From: Microbacteriaceae bacterium
GTDB taxonomy: Bacteria; Actinomycetota; Actinomycetes; Actinomycetales; Microbacteriaceae
Reading direction: 5' to 3'
Assembly (NCBI GenBank): GCA_025465095.1
Contig: JAODME010000013.1
Location: 62,001-126,000 of the forward strand
Length of the DNA: 64,000 nucleotides
Below the pieces are notes generated by a model. The model worked only from the letters and a program-made list of their open reading frames with translations. It was not told where the DNA came from and did not search any database. The position numbers and the translations under genes were made by a program. Below are positions 34,731 through 43,421 of this stretch, piece by piece; within the stretch, counting starts at the first letter, position 1; the number at the start of each line of letters is the position of its first letter.

Positions 34731-35697
34731 TACGCACCCCGGCCTCGCCCGCCGCGAACGGAACGATCAGGTAGCGGGACTCTCGCACCGCATCGAGGGC
34801 CGCCGTCGCCGGGTTCGCCCGCAGGATCTCGATCTTGCTGTCTGCCGAGTTCCACGAGGCGTCGACGAGCACGATGACATCCGGATCGGCGTCGACGATG
34901 GCCTCCCAGCCGAGGGACGACCACGTGTCATCCACGTCGCCGGCGACATTGCCGAGGCCGAGTCGCTCCATCATCATCTGGGGTGCACCGATGCCGGCGC
35001 CGACATAGGGGATGTCAGTGCCGGAGGAGTACCAGAGGGCCGTGAGTCCACGGTCGTCGGTCGGGATCTCCTCGAGCGCGTCGCGCTGTTCGCTTACGAG
35101 TTCCGTGGCCGCATCGTCGGCATGGAACACGCTGCCCGCCTCGAGGATCTCGTCGAAGACCTCGTCGAAGCTCAACTTCTCGGGCTTGTAGGCGGGGTCC
35201 TTGCACGCCGACGGCGCCACGTAGCTGCCGATTCCGAGTGCCTGGAGCGACTCCCGCTCGCCGGCGGCCTCCGCGGTGAACATCGACTCCCAGCCGGCGA
35301 AGACGAAGTCGGGCTCGAGTTCGAGTACCGCCTCCTGACCGGGCGCGAAGTCAGAGATGATCGGGATTTCGGATGACGCATCGGCCCAGGCGTCCGGCAC
35401 CGGCCCGTCCTGGAAGGCTGAGCCGACGATGCGCTCGCCGAGTCCGAGCGCGAGCAGGAGCTCGGTCGAGGTTGACTTGATGGTCACGATGCGCTCGGGG
35501 GCGTCCGCGGTGATCGCGACGTCCGTGCCGCAGTTGTCGACGACGGACGCGCGAGTTTCGGTGGGCGCATCGATCGGCGCGGATGCGGCGCTCGCGCAAC
35601 CGGTCAGAGCGGCGACGGCGACCACGACGGAGACGACGGCGCCCGTCTGGACGGCGTGGGGCCGCCTCTTCAGGGAACGGTGGAACGACAAACCCAT
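34675..35697 (-). CDS. Putative F420-0 ABC transporter substrate-binding lipoprotein
   Basis: 340 residues with a signal peptide ending in the lipobox LTGC (C34). The mature part is a class III (periplasmic-binding, helical backbone) protein like FepB/BtuF: ERIVTIKSTSTELLLALGLG, then VFAGWESMF in domain 1, and VIVLVDASWN with the final strand ESRYLIVPF in domain 2. It is the first gene of a four-gene operon ending in cofD. The chosen ATG (35697) gives a proper signal peptide; the longer upstream frame would bury it. Ligand (F420-0, Fo or a metal chelate) is inferred from context. Confidence 0.88.
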   Translation of the reverse strand: MGLSFHRSLKRRPHAVQTGAVVSVVVAVAALTGCASAASAPIDAPTETRASVVDNCGTDVAITADAPERIVTIKSTSTELLLALGLGERIVGSAFQDGPVPDAWADASSEIPIISDFAPGQEAVLELEPDFVFAGWESMFTAEAAGERESLQALGIGSYVAPSACKDPAYKPEKLSFDEVFDEILEAGSVFHADDAATELVSEQRDALEEIPTDDRGLTALWYSSGTDIPYVGAGIGAPQMMMERLGLGNVAGDVDDTWSSLGWEAIVDADPDVIVLVDASWNSADSKIEILRANPATAALDAVRESRYLIVPFAAGEAGVRNVSATADLADQLAALELD

Positions 35698-35713
35698 GGG
35701 AACTCCAGCCAAT

Positions 35714-35797
35714 GCGACAGGGAAACCGCCAGCTGACTGCTCGCGGAAGACCTGTCGCCCCAGATCCGGGGCCGACGCACCGCACCACATCCGGTGC
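35714..35797 (-). promoter_or_regulatory. Structured leader of the F420-0 transporter operon
   Basis: Three helices occur in the 100 nt before the lipoprotein start: GCACC/GGTGC (35782-35786 with 35793-35797), GCCCC/GGGGC (35757-35761 with 35768-35772) and an 8-bp helix GCGACAGG/CCTGTCGC (35714-35721 with 35751-35758) enclosing CCGC/GCGG. The last two share a few bases and could be mutually exclusive. It does not match a cobalamin, TPP or FMN riboswitch by eye. Confidence 0.45.
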
Positions 35798-35862
35798 AGG
35801 GGTCTGTTCTTCAACTCTACTCACCTTTGTCGGGCCGGATGGCGAACTGTGCTAGTGGGCTT

Positions 35863-35882
35863 CGTGATGGACCATCATCACG
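35863..35882. promoter_or_regulatory. 20-bp palindrome, operator candidate
   Basis: CGTGATG-gaccat-CATCACG is a perfect 7-bp inverted repeat in the divergent region, of the size bound by dimeric repressors such as GntR or TetR proteins. No regulator gene is nearby. Confidence 0.4.
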
Positions 35883-36063
35883 GCGTTTCCCGCGGGGTTC
35901 GGCGGGCTGCTCCACCTGGTGCGGCCCGCTCGTCCACGCGCTCTTCGCATCCCTTCTCCGCCTGGAACGATCACATGATGCTCATCCTGTGCCGGGCCTC
36001 GCCGAAGCGATTGACGAACTGACTAGGCACAAACCGCGAAGCGCAATAGGTTTTACGCCTAGC

Positions 36064-36108
36064 GTCATCGTTCGAAACGAACGCGAAACGTGGACAGTCG
36101 ACGATGAC
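36064..36108 (+). promoter_or_regulatory. Nested palindromes before the pyrimidine operon
   Basis: CGTTCG-AAA-CGAACG (36069-36083) is enclosed by GTCATCG (36064-36070) and CGATGAC (36102-36108). The array ends 27 bp before the nitrilase start and could be an operator or, in RNA, a leader hairpin. Confidence 0.45.
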
Positions 36109-36134
36109 ATCACGAGCCATTCAGGAGGCCCAGC

Positions 36135-36983
36135 TTGACCGTTGTACGAGCAGCAATCACCCAGACGACCTGGACCGGCGACAAAGAGTCGATGATCCAA
36201 AAGCACGAGCAGTTCGCTCGTGAAGCCGCGGCCCAGGGCGCGCAAATCATCTGCTTCCAGGAACTCTTCTACGGGCCGTACTTCGGCATCGTGGAGGACG
36301 CCAAGTACTACGAGTACGCAGAAACGATCCCCGGCCCGACGGTCGAACGATTTCAGGCCCTCGCCAAAGAGCTGAGCCTCGTCATCGTGCTTCCGATCTA
36401 CGAGGAGGCCATGCCCGGCGTGTACTACAACACGGCGGTCGTGATCGATGCCGACGGTACGAACCTCGGCAGCTACCGCAAGCACCACATTCCGAACCTC
36501 GACCGGTTCTGGGAGAAGTTCTACTTCCGGCCCGGCAACCTCGGCTACCCCGTTTTCGACACCGCCGTCGGAAAGGTCGGCGTCTACATCTGCTATGACC
36601 GGCACTTTCCGGAGGGATGGCGCGAACTCGGCTTGAATGGAGCGGAGATCGTCTTCAACCCCTCTGCCACGAAGCCCGGCCTCTCGAATCGCCTGTGGGA
36701 GCTCGAGCAGCCCGCTGCGGCCGCCGCGAACCAGTACTTCATCGGCGCGAACAACCGCGTCGGCACCGAGAGCGGAGAGTTCGGCGACGAGGCCGTCACC
36801 TTCTACGGATCGAGCTACTTCGTCGACCCCCGCGGCAACTACGTCGGGGAGATCGCCAGCACCGACAAGAGTGAGATCGTGATCCGCGACATCGACCTCG
36901 ACACCATCCGCGAGGTACGCAACAACTGGCAGTTCTACCGGGATCGCCGCCCGGACTCCTACGCCGCGACGGTGGCTCCGTAG
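36135..36983 (+). CDS. Nitrilase-superfamily amidohydrolase (beta-ureidopropionase type)
   Basis: 282 residues. The catalytic triad is E43 (CFQELFYGPYF), K116 (YRKHHIPN) and C153 (ICYDRHFPEGWRELG), with the extended HFPEGWR motif seen in carbamoyl-amidases. In context it should hydrolyse N-carbamoyl-beta-alanine to beta-alanine, CO2 and ammonia, the third step of reductive pyrimidine breakdown; N-carbamoylputrescine amidase is the main alternative. The TTG start is supported by AGGAGG 6 nt upstream. It is followed after 16 bp by the dihydropyrimidinase gene. Confidence 0.9.
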   Translation: MTVVRAAITQTTWTGDKESMIQKHEQFAREAAAQGAQIICFQELFYGPYFGIVEDAKYYEYAETIPGPTVERFQALAKELSLVIVLPIYEEAMPGVYYNTAVVIDADGTNLGSYRKHHIPNLDRFWEKFYFRPGNLGYPVFDTAVGKVGVYICYDRHFPEGWRELGLNGAEIVFNPSATKPGLSNRLWELEQPAAAAANQYFIGANNRVGTESGEFGDEAVTFYGSSYFVDPRGNYVGEIASTDKSEIVIRDIDLDTIREVRNNWQFYRDRRPDSYAATVAP

Positions 36984-36999
36984 GGCGGGGGAGGCAGTC

Positions 37000-38451
37000 A
37001 TGGCTACCACGCTCATCAGTGGGGGCACCGTCGTCACCGCGACCGGGCGGAGTGAGGCGGACGTGCTCGTCGATGGCGAGAAGATCGTCGGCGTACTCAC
37101 CCCCGGTTCAGTGCTTCTCGGCTCCGACCTGAGCCGAGCCGTCGATACCGTGATCGACGCGAAGGGCAAGTACGTTATTCCGGGCGGCGTGGACGCGCAC
37201 ACCCACATGGAGTTGCCGTTCGGCGGCACCGCGGCATCCGACACCTTCGAGACCGGCACGAGGGCAGCGGCCTGGGGCGGCACGACGACGATCATCGACT
37301 TCGCCGTGCAGACCTATGGCGAGCGCGTGATGGACGGGCTCGCCGCGTGGCACGACAAGGCGCGCGGCAATTGCGCGATCGACTACGCCTTTCACCAGAT
37401 CATCGGTGATGTGAACGCGGATTCGCTGCAGGCGATGGACGGACTTCTTGACGAGGGCATCTCGAGCTACAAGCTCTTCATGGCCTACCCCGGCGTCTTC
37501 TACTCGGACGACGCGCAGATACTGCGCGCGATGCAGAAGTCGGCAGAGCACGGGCTCATGACGATGATGCACGCCGAGAACGGCCCCGCGATCGACGTTC
37601 TCGTCGAGCAGCTGCTCGCCAAGGGCAAGACCGACCCGTACTACCACGGGGTCGCCCGCGCCTGGCAGATGGAGGAGGAGGCGACCCATCGCGCGATCAT
37701 GCTCGCCAACCTCACCGGCGCCCCGCTCTACGTCGTGCACGTGAGCGCGAAGCAAGCGGTAGAACAGCTCGCCGCCGCCCGCGACGTCGGGCAGAACGTG
37801 TTCGGTGAGACCTGCCCGCAGTACCTGTACCTGTCGCTCGAGGAACAGCTCGGCGGTGCGAGTGACGAGTGGGGGGCGTTCGAGGGGGCGAAGTGGGTGT
37901 GCTCCACACCACTCCGCTCCAAGGCTGAGGGGCATCAGGCGCACATGTGGCAGAGCCTTCGCACCAACGACATCCAGATGGTCTCGACCGACCACTGCCC
38001 GTTCTGCATGAAGGGCCAGAAGGATCTCGGGCTGAGCGACTTCTCGAAGATCCCGAATGGCATCGGCTCTGTGGAGCATCGGATGGACCTGCTCTACCAG
38101 GGCGTCGTCGACGGGCAGATCAGCCTCGAGCGCTGGGTGGAGATCACGTCGACCACGCCGGCGCGCATGTTCGGGCTCTACGGCAGAAAGGGCGTCATCG
38201 CTCCCGGCGCGGACGCCGACATCGTCGTCTACGACCCGAACGGGCACACCTCGATCGGCCTGCCCGTCGACGGGAACGGAAAGAGCCACCACATGAACAT
38301 GGACTACTCCGCCTGGGAGGGCTTCGAGATCGACGGGCACGTCGACACGGTGCTCTCCCGTGGCAAGGTCGTCGTCCACGACAACCAGTATCTGGGCGCC
38401 AAGGGTGACGGTCGGTTCGTCAAGCGTGGCCTCAGCCAGTACCTCATCTGA
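37000..38451 (+). CDS. hydA: Dihydropyrimidinase / D-hydantoinase
   Basis: 483 residues of the cyclic amidohydrolase family. Metal ligands are H67 and H69 (GGVDAHTHMELP), the carbamylated K158 (SSYKLFMAY), His in MMHAENG and YVVHVSAK, and Asp in VSTDHCPF. It opens the ring of 5,6-dihydrouracil or dihydrothymine to the N-carbamoyl amino acid used by the preceding enzyme. Hydantoins are alternative substrates. ATG start with GGGGGAGG upstream. Cytoplasmic tetramer by family. Confidence 0.93.
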   Translation: MATTLISGGTVVTATGRSEADVLVDGEKIVGVLTPGSVLLGSDLSRAVDTVIDAKGKYVIPGGVDAHTHMELPFGGTAASDTFETGTRAAAWGGTTTIIDFAVQTYGERVMDGLAAWHDKARGNCAIDYAFHQIIGDVNADSLQAMDGLLDEGISSYKLFMAYPGVFYSDDAQILRAMQKSAEHGLMTMMHAENGPAIDVLVEQLLAKGKTDPYYHGVARAWQMEEEATHRAIMLANLTGAPLYVVHVSAKQAVEQLAAARDVGQNVFGETCPQYLYLSLEEQLGGASDEWGAFEGAKWVCSTPLRSKAEGHQAHMWQSLRTNDIQMVSTDHCPFCMKGQKDLGLSDFSKIPNGIGSVEHRMDLLYQGVVDGQISLERWVEITSTTPARMFGLYGRKGVIAPGADADIVVYDPNGHTSIGLPVDGNGKSHHMNMDYSAWEGFEIDGHVDTVLSRGKVVVHDNQYLGAKGDGRFVKRGLSQYLI

Positions 38452-38594
38452 TGGGCGCCGCATTCACTCCGCTCGGCGCAGGGTCGCCGAGCACCGGAAA
38501 AGCACCGGATGTACTAAATCACGCCGAGCGCATGGGCGCGAAGGCACACTCTCGCTGCAAGAGCGCACACTCGTCGGAACAGAGGTAGGGCCGC

Positions 38595-39611
38595 ATGGAC
38601 TTCGGAGCAGTACTCCAAACCAACCCGCCCGCCTCGCGCGTGGTGCATCTCGCGAAACTGGCGGAGCAGCACGGTTTCAGCCATGTGTGGACGTTCGACT
38701 CCCACCTGCTCTGGCAGGAGCCTTATGTGATCTACAGCCGGATCCTCGCCGAAACCAACCGGGTCATCGTCGGGCCGATGGTCACCAACCCGGCTACGCG
38801 GGACTGGACCGTGACGGCATCCGTCTACGCGACGCTCAACGAGATGTACGGCAACCGCACGGTGTGCGGCATCGGTCGCGGTGACTCGGCTGTTCGGGTG
38901 ACAGGCGGCGAACCGACAACCCTCAAGTCGCTGCGTGAATCGATCCACGTCATCCGAGAACTGGCGAACAGCCGGGCGGTCGAGTACAACGGCTCGCAGC
39001 TGCAGTTCCCGTGGAGCGTCGGCTCGTCACTCGAAGTCTGGGTGGCGGCGTACGGTCCGCTCGCACTCAAGCTCACCGGTGAGGTCGGCGACGGATTCAT
39101 CCTGCAACTGGCCGACCTCGACATCGCCGAATGGATGATTGCGACGGTGCGTAAAGCGGCGGAGAAGGTCGGCCGTGACCCGGCATCGATCAAGTTCTGT
39201 GTCGCGGCACCGATGTACATAGGCGACGACGTCGCCCACATGCGTGATCAGAGCCGATGGTTCGGCGGAATGGTCGGCAACCACGTCGCCGACATCGTCG
39301 CGAAGTACGGCGAGAGCGGGGCGGTGCCCAAGGCCCTCACCGATTACATCAAGGCACGTGAGGGCTACGACTACAACCAGCACGGGATCGCCGGTAACAC
39401 CCACACCGCCTTCGTCCCCGATGAGATCGTCGAACGGTTCTGCGTTCTCGGCACGGCCGGGCAGCACATCGAGAAGCTCAAAGCTCTGAAGGAGCTAGGC
39501 GTCGACCAGTTCGCCGGCTACCTCCAGCACGACAACAAGGAAGAGACACTGCGGGTCTACGGTGAAACCGTCATCCCGGCGCTGCGCGAACACGTCGTGG
39601 CGAAGGCCTGA
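38595..39611 (+). CDS. LLM-class F420-dependent oxidoreductase (TIGR03842 type)
   Basis: 338 residues of luciferase-like fold: MDFGAVLQTNPPASRVVHLA, FSHVWTFDSHLLWQEPYV, ATRDWTVTASVYATLNEMYG and GIGRGDSAVR match, as I recall, the CPS_4043-like F420 family. It lies 143 bp after the dihydropyrimidinase and 4 bp before the transporter permease, so it belongs to the operon. The catalytic step is not known. The reduction of uracil to dihydrouracil has no other candidate in the cluster, making F420H2-dependent ring reduction a reasonable hypothesis. GAGGTAGG precedes the ATG. Confidence 0.85.
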   Translation: MDFGAVLQTNPPASRVVHLAKLAEQHGFSHVWTFDSHLLWQEPYVIYSRILAETNRVIVGPMVTNPATRDWTVTASVYATLNEMYGNRTVCGIGRGDSAVRVTGGEPTTLKSLRESIHVIRELANSRAVEYNGSQLQFPWSVGSSLEVWVAAYGPLALKLTGEVGDGFILQLADLDIAEWMIATVRKAAEKVGRDPASIKFCVAAPMYIGDDVAHMRDQSRWFGGMVGNHVADIVAKYGESGAVPKALTDYIKAREGYDYNQHGIAGNTHTAFVPDEIVERFCVLGTAGQHIEKLKALKELGVDQFAGYLQHDNKEETLRVYGETVIPALREHVVAKA

Positions 39612-39615
39612 GCCC

Positions 39616-40545
39616 ATGACGACGACGGCGGGAGCGGGGCCCCCGCCGTCGCTGCGCTCCCGTCGAGGCGCCCCCCGACGCGAGCTCGCCCGCTGGGGAC
39701 TCGGAGTGCTCGGCATCATCGTGCTCGCCTCTCTCTGGGAGCTGTACAAGCTGCTCGGCCCCTCCGACGGGCTCGTGCTCGCCGACGCCAGAGTGCTGCC
39801 ACGCACGAGCGACCTCGCCATGCCGCACATCTGGGACATGCTCGCGCGCCTGTCGGAGCCGGTGACACGCGCCGACGGATCGCGTCCGCTGTGGCTCGAG
39901 GTGGCGATCGCAGCCACCGCCACCCTCGGTATCGCCGCAGCCGGCTGGGTCGTCGGACTCGTGGTCGGTGTCGGTCTCGCGCTTGTGATGCAGCGGTGGC
40001 GGCTCGCCGAATGGGGGTTGCTGCCATGGATCGTGCTCAGCCAGACGATTCCCCTGATCGCGTTCGCCCCCGTCGTGCGCAGTTGGGGGGCGAGGGTAGA
40101 GATCGGCTCGTTCGAATGGCAGGACTGGATGTCGGTGGCCTTGATCGCCTCCTACCTCGCGTTCTTCCCCGTCGCGGTCGGCACGCTCAAGGGGCTGCAG
40201 TCGCCCGACGTCATCCACGTCGAACTCATGCGCACCTACGCAGTCGGCTGGTGGAAGACCCTGCTCAGGCTGCGCCTGCCGGCCGCGGTGCCCTACCTGT
40301 TGCCCGCGCTGCGGCTCGCCGCCGCTAACGCCGTGATCGGGGCGATCGTCGCCGAGGTGTCGACGGGTCTGCAGGGCGGCATCGGGCGCATCCTCATCCA
40401 ATACGCCGGGCAGGCCAGCGGCGACCCGTCCAAGGCGTGGGGGCCGATCTTCGGCGCGATCGTGCTCGGGCTCGCCGCCGCCGGGTCGATCGCCGTTCTC
40501 GGCTCAGTGCTCAGGAACTATCGACGGGTGGAGGTTGACGCATGA
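39616..40545 (+). CDS. ABC transporter permease, NitT/TauT (SsuC) type, first
   Basis: 309 residues with six predicted helices after an Arg-rich N-terminus and the EAA loop HVELMRTYAVGWWKTLLRLRLPAAVPYLLPALRLA. The class imports nitrate, taurine, thiamine precursors or pyrimidines. It starts 4 bp after the LLM oxidoreductase stop and overlaps the ATPase gene by 4 bp. A second permease follows, so the channel is probably a heterodimer. The ligand is expected to be a pyrimidine, dihydropyrimidine or hydantoin. Confidence 0.9.
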   Translation: MTTTAGAGPPPSLRSRRGAPRRELARWGLGVLGIIVLASLWELYKLLGPSDGLVLADARVLPRTSDLAMPHIWDMLARLSEPVTRADGSRPLWLEVAIAATATLGIAAAGWVVGLVVGVGLALVMQRWRLAEWGLLPWIVLSQTIPLIAFAPVVRSWGARVEIGSFEWQDWMSVALIASYLAFFPVAVGTLKGLQSPDVIHVELMRTYAVGWWKTLLRLRLPAAVPYLLPALRLAAANAVIGAIVAEVSTGLQGGIGRILIQYAGQASGDPSKAWGPIFGAIVLGLAAAGSIAVLGSVLRNYRRVEVDA

Positions 40546-41405
40546 CGAATACGGGCGACGACGGGGCAGGCAGCTCGGAACGGCCGCGGCCGGCCTCCCC
40601 AGGGACCGCCACTGCGGTGACGGTCACGGGAGTTGACAAGGTCTTCGAGACACGGTCGGGGCAGGTCTCGGCACTGAAGAGGATCGACCTGATCGTCGCG
40701 GCCGGGGAATTCGTCTCCCTCATCGGCCCGTCGGGATGCGGCAAGTCGACGCTCATGCGCCTCATCGCCGACCTCGACCAGCCCACGTCCGGTTCCATCT
40801 CCGTGTTCGGCAAGAGCGCACGCCAGGCCCGGCTCGACCAGGACTACGGCATCGCGTTCCAGCAGTCCGGGCTGCTCCCGTGGCGCACGGTGGCCGCCAA
40901 CATCGAGCTGCCCCTCTCCCTGCACGGTGTCGCGGCGTCCGAACGCAAGTCCCGCGTCGGCGAGTTGATCGAGCTCGTAGGCCTGCGGGACTTCGCCGAC
41001 CGGTATCCCGACCAGCTGTCTGGCGGCATGCAGCAGCGGGTTGCCATCGCGCGGTCGCTCGCCGAGAAGCCGAACCTGCTGCTGATGGACGAGCCGTTCG
41101 GTGCGCTCGACGAGATGACGCGCGAGCGGATGCAATCCGAACTCGTGCGTATCTGCGCCGAGACGAAGGCGGCCGTCGTGTTCGTCACCCACTCCATCCC
41201 CGAGGCGGTGTTCCTCTCCGACCGCGTCGTCGTCATGTCGCCGAGACCAGGACGTGTACAGCAAATCGTGTCGATGCAACTCGCAGCGGACCGCACCGAC
41301 GGACTACGCGAGGAGCACGCGTTCTTCGACATGGTCACCGCCGTTCGGGAGGCACTGCATCAGGGGTCCCCGGTTTCCTCCGTGCGAGGGGTGGAGAACC
41401 GCTGA
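40542..41405 (+). CDS. ABC transporter ATP-binding protein, NitT/TauT type
   Basis: 287 residues: Walker A GPSGCGKST, Q-loop FQQSGLLPWRTVAANIELPL, signature [16 protein letters not shown], Walker B LLLMDEPFGALD, H-loop VTHSIPEAVFLSDRVVVMS. The PWRTV and SIPEAVFLSDR features typify the SsuB/TauB/ThiZ group. Start and stop both overlap neighbouring permeases (ATGA at each end), showing tight coupling. Confidence 0.93.
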   Translation: MTNTGDDGAGSSERPRPASPGTATAVTVTGVDKVFETRSGQVSALKRIDLIVAAGEFVSLIGPSGCGKSTLMRLIADLDQPTSGSISVFGKSARQARLDQDYGIAFQQSGLLPWRTVAANIELPLSLHGVAASERKSRVGELIELVGLRDFADRYPDQLSGGMQQRVAIARSLAEKPNLLLMDEPFGALDEMTRERMQSELVRICAETKAAVVFVTHSIPEAVFLSDRVVVMSPRPGRVQQIVSMQLAADRTDGLREEHAFFDMVTAVREALHQGSPVSSVRGVENR

Positions 41406-42178
41406 TGACGGTGGCCAGGCGACCAGGCGCCGGCGCCGCGAGGGTGCTCGCCCCGATCGTCGTAGGCGCCGTCGTGCTCGGCCTGTGGCAACTCGTGGTC
41501 ACGGTCGGCGGGGTGGACGACTACCTGCTCCCTAGACCGGCAGCGATCCTCGCAGTGGTCGCGGAGATCGCGCCGTCGATGTTGTCGGCGGGCGCGATCA
41601 CGGGACTCAACGCGCTGCTCGGGCTCGTCGTCGGAGCGGCCATCGGAATCCTCGCTGCCCTCGCCGCGTCGTCCATACGAGTCATCGACAACATGATCGC
41701 TCCGATCGTCACGGCGCTCGCCGTGATCCCGATCGTCGCCCTCGCCCCCGTGCTCAACACGATGTTCGGCGCGGACTCCCAGTTCGGGCGGCAGGCGGTC
41801 GCCGGGCTCGCGGCGTTCGTACCGGTGTTCATCAACACGCTGCGGGGACTTCGGCAGACGCTCCCGGTGCACCGCGACCTCATGAGAGCCTACGCGGCGG
41901 GCTCGAGTCAGGTCATGCGCGCTGTCACCCTGCCGACGGCGGCACCGTTCGTGTTCACGGGCATCCGCATCGCCTCATCGCTCGCCGTCATCTCCGCGCT
42001 CGTCGCCGAGTACTTCGGCGGTCCGCGTGGCGGCCTCGGCGGTCTCATCTCCACTTCCGCCGCATCCAGCGCGTACGCGCGTGCCTGGGCCTACGTACTC
42101 GCCGCCATCGTGCTCGGCCTCGCCTTCTATCTCGCAACGCTCGCCATCGAAAGGCTCGCGCTTCGGCGGCGAAGCTGA
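41405..42178 (+). CDS. ABC transporter permease, NitT/TauT type, second
   Basis: 257 residues with six helices and the EAA loop DLMRAYAAGSSQVMRAVTLPTAAPFVFTG-like region near residue 165. It is shorter than the first permease and differs clearly in sequence, so it is not a recent duplicate. The ATG shares a base with the ATPase stop. It completes the channel and is followed after 67 bp by the binding protein. Confidence 0.9.
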   Translation: MTVARRPGAGAARVLAPIVVGAVVLGLWQLVVTVGGVDDYLLPRPAAILAVVAEIAPSMLSAGAITGLNALLGLVVGAAIGILAALAASSIRVIDNMIAPIVTALAVIPIVALAPVLNTMFGADSQFGRQAVAGLAAFVPVFINTLRGLRQTLPVHRDLMRAYAAGSSQVMRAVTLPTAAPFVFTGIRIASSLAVISALVAEYFGGPRGGLGGLISTSAASSAYARAWAYVLAAIVLGLAFYLATLAIERLALRRRS

Positions 42179-42245
42179 CGGCATCCGTCTTCGCGTCCGC
42201 CGGACGGGAAGGTCGCACCACCCGAATAGCAAGGAAAGGACTGAA

Positions 42246-43406
42246 ATGACTCACAGCACTCGTCGCCGCGCGACGATCAGCGCGATCGGCATCACCGCCG
42301 CGCTCGCACTCTCCGCGTGTTCAAGTACTTCCGAGGAGCCCACTGACAGCGGTGATGGCGGGGACGGCGGTGGCGCACTGACCCCGGTCAGCCTGCAGCT
42401 CCAGTGGCTGCCGCAGGGCCAGTTCGCGGGCTATTTCGCGGCGCAGGAGCAGGGCTTCTTCGAGGAAGAGGGTCTGGAGGTCGAGATCATCCCGAGCGGC
42501 GGCGACATCGTTCCGCAGGACGCCCTCGCCAACGGTGACGTCGACTACGCGATCGCCTGGGTACCCAAGGTGCTCGGCTCGATCGAAGCCGGAGCCGACA
42601 TCACCAACATCGCTCAGATCTTCCAGCGTTCCGGCACTCTTCAGGTGGCGTGGGCGGATTCCGGCATCGAGTCCATCAAGGACTTCGAAGGCAAGACGAT
42701 CGGCAGCTGGGGATTCGGAAACGAGTGGGAGATCTTCGCAGCGATGGCCGAGAACGGAGTCGACGCCTCCACCGTCGAGATCATCACCCAGGACTTCAAC
42801 ATGAACGCATTCCTGAGCGGGGACATCGACGCGGCTCAGGCGATGACCTACAACGAGTACGCGCAACTGTTCGAGACGCCGAACCCGGAGACGGGTGAGC
42901 TGTACACCCCGGACGACTTCAACGTCATCGACTACAACGAGACAGGCGGCTCGATGCTGCAGGATGCGATTTGGGCCGACGCGGAACGCATCGCCGACGA
43001 CGAGGAGTACCAGCAGACGACCGTCGCCTTCCTCAAGGCCGTCATCAAGGGTTGGGTCTACGCGAGGGACAACCCCGAGGAGGCATCGGAGATCACGCTG
43101 AACGCGGGGTCCGGCTGGGGCCCGAGCCACGAGCTGTGGATGGTGAACGAGACCAACAAGCTCATCTGGCCCTCACCGAACGGGATCGGAATCATCGACG
43201 AGGAGGAGTGGAACTCCACGGTCGCGCTCTCCCTCGCCACAGTCAACGAGACCGGTGCGCAGATCATCACGGAGGAGCCTCCGGCCACCGCCTGGAGCAA
43301 CGAGTGGATCCAGCAGGCACTCGACCAGTTGACCGAGGAAGGGGTCGACGTGACGGGCGAAGGCTTCGAGCCGATCGAGGTCGAACTGAATGAGGGCGGC
43401 AACTAG
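42246..43406 (+). CDS. NMT1/THI5-like ABC substrate-binding lipoprotein
   Basis: 386 residues with a signal peptide ending in the lipobox LSAC (C25) and a Gly/Asp/Ser linker. The mature domain begins SLQLQWLPQGQFAGYFAAQ, a close match to the ThiY/NMT1 pattern for proteins that bind pyrimidine-like rings; IIPSGGDIVPQDALANGDVD and GKTIGSWGFGNEWEI follow. It starts at ATG with AAGGAAAGG upstream. In this operon it is likely to capture uracil, thymine or a dihydropyrimidine. Confidence 0.92.
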   Translation: MTHSTRRRATISAIGITAALALSACSSTSEEPTDSGDGGDGGGALTPVSLQLQWLPQGQFAGYFAAQEQGFFEEEGLEVEIIPSGGDIVPQDALANGDVDYAIAWVPKVLGSIEAGADITNIAQIFQRSGTLQVAWADSGIESIKDFEGKTIGSWGFGNEWEIFAAMAENGVDASTVEIITQDFNMNAFLSGDIDAAQAMTYNEYAQLFETPNPETGELYTPDDFNVIDYNETGGSMLQDAIWADAERIADDEEYQQTTVAFLKAVIKGWVYARDNPEEASEITLNAGSGWGPSHELWMVNETNKLIWPSPNGIGIIDEEEWNSTVALSLATVNETGAQIITEEPPATAWSNEWIQQALDQLTEEGVDVTGEGFEPIEVELNEGGN

Positions 43407-43421
43407 CATCACCGCCTAGTG

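Larger units (their letters stand above)
35698..36134. other. 437-bp divergent region between the F420-0 transporter and pyrimidine operons
   Basis: No coding region is supported. The left 130 bp, read on the minus strand, hold a series of hairpins that would form the leader of the transporter mRNA. The rest carries two palindromes and the leader of the TTG-started nitrilase gene. The separate parts are listed below. Confidence 0.6.

Noticed and set aside
35698-35830. Cobalamin riboswitch upstream of the B12-transporter-like operon
   Set aside because: I looked for the B12-box core on both strands; an AGGGAAACC stretch occurs on the wrong strand and the rest of the core is missing.
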